From Marinobacter sp. F3R08 (GTDB lineage: Bacteria; Pseudomonadota; Gammaproteobacteria; Pseudomonadales; Oleiphilaceae): a DNA stretch of 64,000 nucleotides. Made by a program: the position numbers and the translations under genes. Shown one piece after another: positions 1-7,365 of the stretch. The stretch's first letter is position 1, and every line of letters begins with the position of its first letter. The notes under the pieces were generated by a model. It did no database searches. It saw nothing but the letters and a program-made list of their open reading frames with translations, and was not told the DNA's origin. Where the stretch lies: contig NZ_JAHKPI010000014.1 in the NCBI RefSeq assembly GCF_018860425.1, positions 248,001-312,000 on the forward strand. Reading direction: 5' to 3'.

Positions 1-29
1 TACCTCTGTCAAAGGATAAGGAATAAGCC

Positions 30-383
30 ATGCCGCTGTATGACTACAAATGCCGTGAGCACGGCCTGTTCCAGGAGCTGGGCACCATGGCGGAGGCCGG
101 CAACCCGGCCGCCTGTCCCACCTGCAAGGCACTGTCAGCCCGGGTTATCGTGCTGCCGTCGGAACTGTTGGGTATGGATCCTGCCAAGCGCCAGGCCGAG
201 GAGCGCAACGAAAAGGCGCGGCATGAACCCATTATCTCCACCGCAGATCAGCGCGCGCGAGACGCCGAGCACCGCAAGGCCTGTGGTTGCAAGAAGAAGT
301 CTGACGGCAAGCACATGCTGTTCTACACCGCTGACGGGAAGAAAATGTTCCCCTCCATGCGGCCATGGATGATCAGCCACTGA
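30..383 (+). CDS. FmdB-family zinc-ribbon protein
   Basis: A 117-residue protein opening with MPLYDYKC, the usual start of FmdB-type putative regulatory proteins. A zinc ribbon is visible as C8-x2-H11 and C29-x2-C32, a variant with His in the first knuckle. The remainder is charged, with a second Cys pair in KACGCKKK near residue 84. The ATG follows AAGGATAAGGA at suitable spacing. A strong terminator lies about 30 nt after the stop, so this closes a transcription unit whose earlier genes are outside the window. FmdB proteins are often found beside amidase or urea genes but no biochemical role is established. Family call is firm, function unknown. Confidence 0.8.
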   Translation: MPLYDYKCREHGLFQELGTMAEAGNPAACPTCKALSARVIVLPSELLGMDPAKRQAEERNEKARHEPIISTADQRARDAEHRKACGCKKKSDGKHMLFYTADGKKMFPSMRPWMISH

Positions 384-415
384 TTGAATGAAGATTGTGA
401 GACTGTCACGTGTTT

Positions 416-437
416 GGCCCCTTCGGGGGCCTTTTTT
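416..437 (+). terminator. Rho-independent terminator after the FmdB-like gene
   Basis: GGCCCC (416-421) and GGGGCC (426-431) form a 6-bp GC stem closed by a TTCG tetraloop, followed by six T residues (432-437). It isolates the upstream unit from the nrdA promoter that starts about 10 bp later. Confidence 0.9.
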
Positions 438-447
438 ATTGCCCATC

Positions 448-476
448 TTGTCCTGAACTGAAATCGTGTATATAGT
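448..476 (+). promoter_or_regulatory. Candidate sigma-70 promoter of nrdAB
   Basis: TTGTCC at 448-453 and TATAGT at 471-476 are separated by exactly 17 bp, giving 4/6 and 5/6 matches to the -35 and -10 consensus. Predicted transcription start is near 483, so the mRNA would carry the downstream riboswitch. The -10 lies inside the first NrdR-like box. This is inference from sequence only. Confidence 0.6.
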
Positions 477-510
477 GTTTTTATTCTTGGTAAGATACCA
501 GATGTAGTGA
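463..510 (+). promoter_or_regulatory. Two NrdR-like boxes
   Basis: NrdR binds pairs of 16-bp boxes resembling ACACTATATATAGTGT. The segment 463-478 matches 12 of 16 positions, with the right half TATATAGTGT exact. The segment 495-510 matches 11 of 16. Their centres are 32 bp apart, about three helical turns, the geometry typical of NrdR operators. Box 1 overlaps the -10 element, fitting repression of ribonucleotide reductase by NrdR-(d)ATP. The nrdR gene itself is not in the window. Confidence 0.6.
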
Positions 511-544
511 TCATAGCGTGATCAAAACGATCAATGCCTGATCA
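508..544. repeat. Cluster of TGATCA motifs
   Basis: TGATCA occurs at 508-513, 519-524 and 539-544, with a one-base variant CGATCA at 528-533. Starts are spaced 11, 9 and 11 bp, close to one helical turn. The cluster sits just downstream of the predicted nrdA start site and upstream of the riboswitch. It could be a protein-binding array, part of the untranslated leader, or GATC methylation sites; none can be chosen from sequence. Confidence 0.45.
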
Positions 545-554
545 TTTTCGTTTT

Positions 555-703
555 CTGGTATCGGGAATCCGGTGAGACTCCGGAACTGACGCGCAGCGGT
601 ATTGGGGAACAAGCGTGGCATCAACGACACTGGCGCAAGCCGGGAAGTCGCCACGTAAGGCAGAATCACACGATTCACGCCCCTGAGTCCGAAGACCTGC
701 CAG
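555..703 (+). promoter_or_regulatory. Adenosylcobalamin riboswitch upstream of nrdA
   Basis: Conserved cobalamin aptamer segments occur in order: GGGAATCCGGTGAGACTCCGG (563-583, given here in part as GGGAATCCGGTG), CTGACGCGCAGCGGTAT, GCCGGGAAGTCGCCACG, and the B12 box GAAGACCTGCC ending at 701. The closing P1 helix pairs CTGGTA (555-560) with TGCCAG (698-703). Cobalamin riboswitches ahead of class Ia nrdAB are known in other bacteria, where B12 shuts off the B12-independent enzyme because a B12-dependent class II reductase can replace it. That implies nrdJ elsewhere in this genome. Confidence 0.9.
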
Positions 704-786
704 GGATAAGGAGCCAAAAGCTCCTCACTGCACCTTCGCGAGTCAGGGTGAGCAGACCGGTGATGCCAAGCCACGCCTGTGGTTAG

Positions 787-841
787 GTGTTCCCCTGCGC
801 ACGCGAGGGTGAAAGGAATTCACGCGCATTCAGGAGAACAC
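787..841 (+). promoter_or_regulatory. Hairpin masking the nrdA ribosome-binding site
   Basis: GTGTTCCCCTG (787-797) is complementary to CAGGAGAACAC (831-841) at 10 of 11 positions; the second arm contains the Shine-Dalgarno AGGAG of nrdA. An inner GTGAA/TTCAC pair (809-813 with 819-823) extends the fold. This is a plausible translational expression platform for the B12 riboswitch: the stem would hide the RBS in one state. Which aptamer state favours it was not modelled. Confidence 0.65.
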
Positions 842-844
842 CAT

Positions 845-3610
845 ATGTCCGCCTCATCCCTGGCCGAGCCCCGGCCCACCTCGCACGCCGATACCGAATC
901 CCTGCAGGTTATCAAACGCAACGGCACGCTCGTAAGCTTTGACCCTTCGAAAATCAGCGTCGCTGTAACCAAGGCCTTTCTGGCTGTGGAAGGGGATAAG
1001 GCGGCCGGCTCTGCCCGCATCAACGATGCCGTACACCGGGTCACCGAGCAGGTTATCCACGCCATTGGCCGCCGTCTGAAAGCAGGCGGGAAAGTGCATA
1101 TCGAAGACATTCAGGACCAGGTTGAACTGGCCCTGATGCGGGCTGAGGAACAGAAAGTGGCCCGGGCGTATGTGCTGTATCGTGAAGAGCATGCCCGTGA
1201 GCGGGCCCTCCATGCACCCATGGAGGCTCATCCACATCTGACGGTCAAAAAGGCCAGCGGCGAGACAGCCCCGCTGGATCTGGGGCTGATGAAACTGCAG
1301 GTAGAGCAAGCCGCGACAGGGCTGGAAGGCATTGATGGCGACTCCCTGGTAGATGATGCAGTGACCAACCTCTACGACGGCATCGCCGAGGAGGACGTAC
1401 TTTCTGCCCTGGTGATGACGGCCCGCAGCCGGATCGAACGCGAACCGGACTACAGCGCTGTGACTGCCCGCCTGCTCCTGGAGCAGCTAAGACTGGAAAC
1501 CGCGACCGCCCTGAATCTGTCCACCAGCCAACCGCTGGCAGAGATCTACCCGCAGGCGCTATCCGCCTTCATCGAGGCCGGTATTCGCTACGAACTGCTG
1601 GATGAAACCCTCGCCACCTTCGACCTGGAACGACTGGGCGCGGCCCTGAAGCCGGAGCAGGACCTGCAGTTTGGCTTCCTGGGTCTGCAAACACTGTACG
1701 ACCGTTATTTCCTGCACTGGAACAAGGCCCGTCTCGAATTGCCCCAGGTCTTTTTCATGCGGGTGGCCATGGGCCTGTCCCTGCGCGAGGACAACCCGAA
1801 CGAGCGTGCCATCGAGTTTTATAACCTGTTGTCTTCGTTCGACTATATGGCGTCCACGCCAACCCTGTTCAACAGTGGCACCCGTCATTCCCAGCTGTCT
1901 TCGTGCTATCTGACGACCGTCGGTGATGATCTCGAAGGCATATACGGCGCCATCCGGGACAACGCCATGCTCTCGAAATGGGCCGGTGGCCTGGGTAACG
2001 ACTGGACCCCGGTAAGGGCTCTTGGTTCCCACATCAAGGGCACCAATGGTCAGAGCCAGGGCGTGGTACCGTTCCTCAAAGTCGTTAACGACACTGCGGT
2101 GGCCGTGAATCAGGGCGGCAAGCGTAAGGGCGCGGTGTGCGCCTATCTGGAAAGCTGGCATCTGGATATTGAGGAATTCCTGGAGCTTCGCAAGAACACC
2201 GGTGACGAACGCCGTCGCACCCACGACATGAACACCGCCAACTGGGTGCCGGATCTGTTGGTCGAGCGCATGCGCGAAGACCGGGACTGGACCCTGTTCT
2301 CTCCGAGTGATGTGCCCGATCTGCACGATCTCTATGGCAATGCCTTCCGTGAACGCTACGAGCATTACGAGGCTCTGGCAGAGCAGGGCAAGATCAAGTT
2401 GTCCAGGAAGATCCCGGCCAAACAGCTCTGGCGCAAGATGCTGACCGTGCTGTTTGAAACCGGCCATCCCTGGATCACCTTCAAGGACCCGTGCAACCTG
2501 CGCTCGCCCCAGCAGCACCGTGGCGTGGTCCACAGTTCGAACCTGTGCACGGAAATTACGCTGAACACCAGTGCCGATGAGATTGCCGTATGTAATCTGG
2601 GTTCAGTGAACCTGGCGGCACACATTCACAACGGTGAGCTTGATGTGCAACGGCTGGAGCGCACGGTGAACACAGCTGTGCGTATGCTAGACAACGTCAT
2701 CGACATCAATTTTTACGCCGTGCCCCAGGCCAGGAACTCCAATCTGAGGCACCGTCCGGTGGGGCTGGGCCTAATGGGCTTCCAGGATGCGCTGTATCAA
2801 CTGGGCCTGCCGTACACCAGCCCGGAAGCGGTGGAATTTGCTGATGTTGCCATGGAGCAGCTCAGCTACTTCGCCATCCGCGCTTCCGCCACCCTGGCCG
2901 GTGAGCGTGGCGCCTATGAAACTTACGAGGGCTCTCTGTGGCAGCAGGGCATTTTGCCGATCGATTCCATCCGTCTGCTGGAGGAAAACCGCAGGGAAGG
3001 GGATCTGTCGGTGAACACCGACGCACGGCTCGACTGGGCCCCGGTGCGCGAGCTGATTGCACAACACGGTATGCGCAACAGCAACGTGATGGCCATTGCG
3101 CCGACGGCGACCATCTCCAACATCGTGGGCGTGTCCCAGTCCATTGAGCCGGCGTACCAGAACCTGTTCGTTAAATCGAACCTCTCTGGCGAATTCACGG
3201 TAGTGAATCCCTCACTGGTCCGCGACCTCAAGGCCGAAGGCCTGTGGGACAACGTGATGGTCAACGATCTGAAGTATTTTGACGGCTCCGTGCAACAGAT
3301 CGAACGCATTCCGACCGCTCTGAAAGCCCGCTATGCCACCGCTTTTGAGATTGATGCCCGCTGGCTGGTGGAGGCTGCTGCCCGCCGTCAGAAATGGCTG
3401 GATCAGGCCCAGAGCCTGAACCTGTACATGGCCGAACCCAGCGGTAAAAAGCTGGATGCCCTGTATCAGCTGGCCTGGGAACGTGGTCTGAAGACCACCT
3501 ATTACCTGCGCTCACTGGGAGCCACCGGCGCTGAGAAAACCGCCCCGGTTGCTGCGCCGCAGCCCCAGGTGTGCAGTATCGACGACCCGGACTGCGAAGC
3601 CTGTCAGTAA
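845..3610 (+). CDS. nrdA: Ribonucleoside-diphosphate reductase, class Ia alpha subunit
   Basis: Reduces ribonucleoside diphosphates to deoxyribonucleotides in the cytoplasm with NrdB. The start is ATG 845, preceded by AGGAG at 832-836; a longer in-frame opening from a GTG at 779 would run through the RBS hairpin and is rejected. The 921-residue protein has an N-terminal ATP-cone (about 20-115) and a second ATP-cone-like segment (about 131-220), as in the two-cone Pseudomonas aeruginosa enzyme, so dATP inhibition is expected. The catalytic barrel shows SSCYLTT and the NLCTEI...VCNLGSVN active-site region. The C-terminal shuttle cysteines are C917 and C920 (CEAC). nrdB follows after 28 nt. Controlled by the upstream promoter, NrdR-like boxes and cobalamin riboswitch. 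Confidence 0.97.
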   Translation: MSASSLAEPRPTSHADTESLQVIKRNGTLVSFDPSKISVAVTKAFLAVEGDKAAGSARINDAVHRVTEQVIHAIGRRLKAGGKVHIEDIQDQVELALMRAEEQKVARAYVLYREEHARERALHAPMEAHPHLTVKKASGETAPLDLGLMKLQVEQAATGLEGIDGDSLVDDAVTNLYDGIAEEDVLSALVMTARSRIEREPDYSAVTARLLLEQLRLETATALNLSTSQPLAEIYPQALSAFIEAGIRYELLDETLATFDLERLGAALKPEQDLQFGFLGLQTLYDRYFLHWNKARLELPQVFFMRVAMGLSLREDNPNERAIEFYNLLSSFDYMASTPTLFNSGTRHSQLSSCYLTTVGDDLEGIYGAIRDNAMLSKWAGGLGNDWTPVRALGSHIKGTNGQSQGVVPFLKVVNDTAVAVNQGGKRKGAVCAYLESWHLDIEEFLELRKNTGDERRRTHDMNTANWVPDLLVERMREDRDWTLFSPSDVPDLHDLYGNAFRERYEHYEALAEQGKIKLSRKIPAKQLWRKMLTVLFETGHPWITFKDPCNLRSPQQHRGVVHSSNLCTEITLNTSADEIAVCNLGSVNLAAHIHNGELDVQRLERTVNTAVRMLDNVIDINFYAVPQARNSNLRHRPVGLGLMGFQDALYQLGLPYTSPEAVEFADVAMEQLSYFAIRASATLAGERGAYETYEGSLWQQGILPIDSIRLLEENRREGDLSVNTDARLDWAPVRELIAQHGMRNSNVMAIAPTATISNIVGVSQSIEPAYQNLFVKSNLSGEFTVVNPSLVRDLKAEGLWDNVMVNDLKYFDGSVQQIERIPTALKARYATAFEIDARWLVEAAARRQKWLDQAQSLNLYMAEPSGKKLDALYQLAWERGLKTTYYLRSLGATGAEKTAPVAAPQPQVCSIDDPDCEACQ

Positions 3611-3638
3611 ACGCTTACTTAATTTTTGAGGCAGAACC

Positions 3639-4697
3639 ATGCTTGATTGGGACGACGAATCAAAAGCCAAAACCAGGGACAGCAACCCGGACGCCCCGGC
3701 CCCTGTGAATGTCGACGACAAACGTGTGATCAACGGCGAGACCGATGTTAACCAGTTAGCGCCGTTCAAGTACCCCTGGGCCTGGGAGTACTTCATGAAC
3801 GCCAACAAGAATCACTGGACGCCCCTGGATGTCAACATGGCCCAGGATGTTTCCGATTATCACCATCGGCTCACGGCGCCGGAAAAGCATGTGTACGAGA
3901 ACGTGCTCGCCTATCTCACAACCTCCGATATCCTGGCCATGCGTAACATTGGCCTGGCGGTGATGGAGAAAATGAGCGCGCCGGAGCTGCAGATTTACCA
4001 GGCCCGGCAGGTTTACGAGGAAGCGATGCATACCTGGGCCTACCAGCACTGCATTGAAACCCTCAACCTCGACCAGAGTGAGATCTACAACCGCTACCGG
4101 GTAGTACCTGCGATCAACGGCAAGATCCAGATCGCCAACCGCCGGCTGGATGCGGCCATGCGTCCGGACATGAACCTGAGGAACAAGGACGACCTTGAGG
4201 AATTCATCATGTCCTACCTGTTCTTTGCCGCCGTGTTCGAGGGCACCTGGTTCTACAATGGCTTCAGCCCTATCTTCGCCCTGCAACGACGTGGACTGAT
4301 GCGTGGCACTGGTGAACAGTTGCAGTACATCCTGCGGGACGAAGCCATGCACTTTTCCTTCGGCCTGAAAGTGGTGAACCAGATCGTGGAGGAGGAGAAC
4401 ATCACGTTCAATCCGAAAGCTGTGCGCGAGATGTGGGATGAATCGGAGGCGGCGGAAAGCGCCTACGCCAATTACATCCTGAAAGACCCGATCCTCGGCT
4501 ATTCCGCCGAGTATCACAGCGAACAGTTCCGTTTCGTGGCCAACCGTCGTGCCCGCACCGTTGGCCTGGAGGAGCCGTTCCCCGGTGCGAAGAACGTGTC
4601 GCCCTGGCTGGACGAACAGGCCACCCTGCGCAAGGAAAAGAACTTCTTCGAGACACGGGTGATCGAGTACCAGACCGGCGCGCAGCTGGAGTGGTAA
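3639..4697 (+). CDS. nrdB: Ribonucleoside-diphosphate reductase, class Ia beta subunit
   Basis: The 352-residue radical-generating subunit that pairs with NrdA. A typical diiron ligand pair is seen as E128-x2-H131, and Y135 falls four residues after that His, matching the Y122 radical position of E. coli R2, so this is a tyrosyl-radical enzyme. A further ligand set is seen in DEAMHFSFG (about residue 232). ATG 3639 is preceded by GAGGCAGAACC. Short intergenic distance to nrdA supports one operon. The gene is followed by about 130 nt that holds a GC hairpin but no obvious poly-T terminator. Confidence 0.96.
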   Translation: MLDWDDESKAKTRDSNPDAPAPVNVDDKRVINGETDVNQLAPFKYPWAWEYFMNANKNHWTPLDVNMAQDVSDYHHRLTAPEKHVYENVLAYLTTSDILAMRNIGLAVMEKMSAPELQIYQARQVYEEAMHTWAYQHCIETLNLDQSEIYNRYRVVPAINGKIQIANRRLDAAMRPDMNLRNKDDLEEFIMSYLFFAAVFEGTWFYNGFSPIFALQRRGLMRGTGEQLQYILRDEAMHFSFGLKVVNQIVEEENITFNPKAVREMWDESEAAESAYANYILKDPILGYSAEYHSEQFRFVANRRARTVGLEEPFPGAKNVSPWLDEQATLRKEKNFFETRVIEYQTGAQLEW

Positions 4698-4784
4698 ATC
4701 CAGGCGACCCTTGTGGGTATCGACCTTGAGTTGATCTATGCTGAAACAGGGGATTCAATACCTGAATTGTCAGACATCGAGTAT

Positions 4785-4804
4785 CCCGGCCATGTCCGGC
4801 CGGG
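4785..4804 (+). other. GC hairpin between nrdB and ldhA
   Basis: CCCGGCC (4785-4791) pairs with GGCCGGG (4798-4804) around a 6-nt loop. There is no T tract, so it is not a canonical terminator. It lies 27 nt before the ldhA start and could be part of its leader or a weak barrier to nrdAB read-through. Confidence 0.35.
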
Positions 4805-4831
4805 TGTCACCTCAGCACAAGGTCCATACCC

Positions 4832-5833
4832 ATGAAAGTCGCTGTTTTCAGCACCAAGCCCTATGACGAGCAATTTCTCAAACAGGCCAGTCAGGAGACC
4901 CGTCAGCATGAGCTGGTCTTCCTGGAAACCCGGTTGAACGAAGCGACGGCCCCCCTTGCCCGGGGCTTTGAAGCTGTCTGTGTGTTTGTGAATGATCAGG
5001 TAGATGCACCGGTACTGGAAAAACTGGCCGAGGGCGGCATCCGTGCCGTGGCGCTGCGTTGCGCCGGCTTCAATAACGTGGACCTGAAAGCCGCCCAGAG
5101 GCTGGGGATCGATGTGGTGCGTGTGCCGGCCTACTCGCCCGATGCGGTCGCCGAACACACCGTTGCCCTGATACTGACGCTTAACCGGCAGATTCACCGG
5201 GCCTACCAGCGCATCCGGGATGGCAACTTTGCGCTGGAGGGTCTGCTGGGCTTTGACCTGCGAGGGCGCACCGTGGGTGTGGTCGGCACGGGCCAGATTG
5301 GCGTGGGCGTAGTGCGTATCATGCGCGGTTTTGGCTGCCGGGTACTGTGTTACGACCTTCATCCCAACCCGGAAGCCCAGCAGCATGGCGCCGAGTATGT
5401 CGATCTGGACACACTGTTTGGCCAGGTAGACATACTCAGCCTGCATTGCCCGCTAACGCCAGACACCCACCACCTGATTGACGCGGCTGCCGTCGCGAAG
5501 ATGAAAAAAGGCGTGATGCTGATCAACACCAGCCGGGGAGCTATCGTTGATACGGCGGCCATTATTCAGGGCCTGAAATCTGGCCAGATTGGCTACCTTG
5601 GCCTGGACGTATACGAAGAGGAAGGCGACCTTTTCTTCGAAGATCTTTCCAATACCGTGCTTAAAGACGACGTGTTCGCGCGCCTGCTGACCTTCCCGAA
5701 TGTGGTGATTACCGGACACCAGGCATTTTTTACCCGTAATGCCCTCGAGAGCATCGCTCAGACCACGTTGGCCAACCTCACGGAGCTGCAATCCCGGGGC
5801 CAGTGTGCAAACCAGGTGACCGGCTTGTCCTGA
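4832..5833 (+). CDS. ldhA: D-lactate dehydrogenase, 2-hydroxyacid dehydrogenase family
   Basis: A 333-residue NAD-dependent D-2-hydroxyacid dehydrogenase closely resembling bacterial LdhA, which interconverts pyruvate and D-lactate. The start [15 protein letters not shown] is characteristic of the LdhA group. The nucleotide-binding fold shows GVVGTGQIG near residue 150, followed by the substrate-binding Arg region ([10 protein letters not shown]), the catalytic Glu region (LGLDVYEEE) and the catalytic His in GHQAFFT (about residue 296). It stands alone between nrdAB and the convergent osmolyte genes. A role in fermentation or lactate turnover is expected from the family; substrate range is not decided by sequence. 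Confidence 0.9.
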   Translation: MKVAVFSTKPYDEQFLKQASQETRQHELVFLETRLNEATAPLARGFEAVCVFVNDQVDAPVLEKLAEGGIRAVALRCAGFNNVDLKAAQRLGIDVVRVPAYSPDAVAEHTVALILTLNRQIHRAYQRIRDGNFALEGLLGFDLRGRTVGVVGTGQIGVGVVRIMRGFGCRVLCYDLHPNPEAQQHGAEYVDLDTLFGQVDILSLHCPLTPDTHHLIDAAAVAKMKKGVMLINTSRGAIVDTAAIIQGLKSGQIGYLGLDVYEEEGDLFFEDLSNTVLKDDVFARLLTFPNVVITGHQAFFTRNALESIAQTTLANLTELQSRGQCANQVTGLS

Positions 5834-5882
5834 TGTCGGACGGTGGTCAGGTCCTCATTTGATCGGGGGATCCTGCAGGCTT

Positions 5883-7325
5883 TTAACAGGCCAGGTGCTC
5901 TGTTTTTCCGTTTTCTACATTAAGGTAGTCGACTTTCACCGTGTTGAAGTTCAGATCCACGAACAGATGACAGTAATAGTCGCCATGGCGCCAGGCCATG
6001 GCGACACTGGAATCGTTGGAATAGTGTAGCTCGAACCGGCCATCGAACGCCGGATAGTTGCTGCGGAATTTCATCAGACTGAGCAGGCGCTGAACCACCG
6101 GCTTCTGAATTTCTTCGTCCACCTCCTCCATGCTGTAATAGTGCCGGTTGATGTCCCGCAGTTCTCCGGTTTGTTCCATCAATTCCTGGTCGTTACAGCC
6201 CGCCAGCAGGCCAACGTAATACACCTGGGGAATGCCGGGAGTGAAGAACTGGATCGCCCGGGCGGCAATGTAGGCGTCGTCGTTCTGCATGAGGGCATCG
6301 TAGAAGGTGCAGGTTAGCTGGTAGATGGCCCCTACACTGTGAATATTCGCCGCAGATCGGCGCAGAATCGGGTCAGCACTGCGAGCGTCGATATTGTCGA
6401 TAAGCACCCGGATCTTGTCGTCCGGCAGCACGCCCTCGACATCCGGGATGCAGATACCATCGTGGGTATCCAGCACGGTTACCATGTTGCGTGGGCACAT
6501 CCGCAGCCAGTTTTTCAGGTAGGTGCTGTTCGCATCCAGCAGCGAGTACAGCAGCAGTGGCGGCAGAGCAAAACCATAGGGGTGCATGTTGCGCCGGCTG
6601 ATGGCGTACTGGTAACTGGTGTGGTCGTGCACTTCCGGCAGGCATTCAGCGCCGTGCTTCAGGGCCACCTCATTGATCCAGTCCAGAATCCGGTAAACCT
6701 CTGGTTCGACCAGGAAACAGCTGGTGCCAATGCGTTTGGTGGTATAACCGAAGGCGTCGAGTCTGAGTAGGTTTACGCCCTTGGAGGTGAGAAAGCCAAT
6801 GTAGCTTTCCATCAGGCGGTAGGCCAGGTCGGAATCGTAGTTGAGATCGATCTGCTGTTCGGTAAACGTGCACCAGACCCGGGTTCTGGTGCCATCGGCC
6901 AGGGTCACTTCCCGGAACGGTTCTTTCTCCTTCCGGATATGGATTTTCGCCATGTCGTCCGGGGAGATCTCACCGTACTTGTCGACGTGTACGAACAGAT
7001 CGGCGTATTCCGAGTCGAATCCGTTGGCAATGAAATCCCGGAACTCCGGCGATTCATCGGAGATGTGGTTTACGGTCAGGTCCACACACAGATCATACTT
7101 GCCGGTAAAGGCTTCGATGTCGTCCCAGGTTCCAAAGTCCGGGTCCACTTCCTTGTGAGTCAGGGGCGAGAAGCCACTGTCGGCGTTCGAGGGAAAAAAC
7201 GGCAGGATGTGAAGCCCGCCGATGGCTTCCGAGAGGTGTTTCTCCACCACGGTGTGAAGGTCTTTCAGGTTGCTGCCGATCCGGTCCGGATAGCAGATCA
7301 GCTGCACTGCGTTTTTAAGCAGCAT
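5883..7325 (-). CDS. GH13_18 phosphorylase, probable glucosylglycerol phosphorylase
   Basis: A 480-residue GH13 subfamily 18 protein (sucrose phosphorylase group). Conserved region residues are visible: DLTVNH near 82-87, nucleophile D190 in LLRLDAFGY, acid/base E231 in LPEVHDH, and D289 in LDTHDG. Homologues in Marinobacter have been shown to be 2-O-alpha-glucosylglycerol phosphorylases rather than sucrose phosphorylases. The neighbour, 40 bp upstream on the same strand, is a glucosylglycerol-phosphate synthase, which strongly favours that substrate here. It would recover glucose 1-phosphate and glycerol from the osmolyte. Specificity is inferred from kinship and context. The ATG is preceded by GGAG at good distance. 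Confidence 0.8.
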   Translation of the reverse strand: MLLKNAVQLICYPDRIGSNLKDLHTVVEKHLSEAIGGLHILPFFPSNADSGFSPLTHKEVDPDFGTWDDIEAFTGKYDLCVDLTVNHISDESPEFRDFIANGFDSEYADLFVHVDKYGEISPDDMAKIHIRKEKEPFREVTLADGTRTRVWCTFTEQQIDLNYDSDLAYRLMESYIGFLTSKGVNLLRLDAFGYTTKRIGTSCFLVEPEVYRILDWINEVALKHGAECLPEVHDHTSYQYAISRRNMHPYGFALPPLLLYSLLDANSTYLKNWLRMCPRNMVTVLDTHDGICIPDVEGVLPDDKIRVLIDNIDARSADPILRRSAANIHSVGAIYQLTCTFYDALMQNDDAYIAARAIQFFTPGIPQVYYVGLLAGCNDQELMEQTGELRDINRHYYSMEEVDEEIQKPVVQRLLSLMKFRSNYPAFDGRFELHYSNDSSVAMAWRHGDYYCHLFVDLNFNTVKVDYLNVENGKTEHLAC

Positions 7326-7365
7326 GGCATGGCTCCAGGTTCGTGAATTCCAGGGCGATTACCCT

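Noticed and set aside
1559..2533. 324-codon open frame on the minus strand inside nrdA
   Set aside because: Lies wholly antisense to a well supported gene, has no RBS or family resemblance, and arises from its GC-rich codon pattern.
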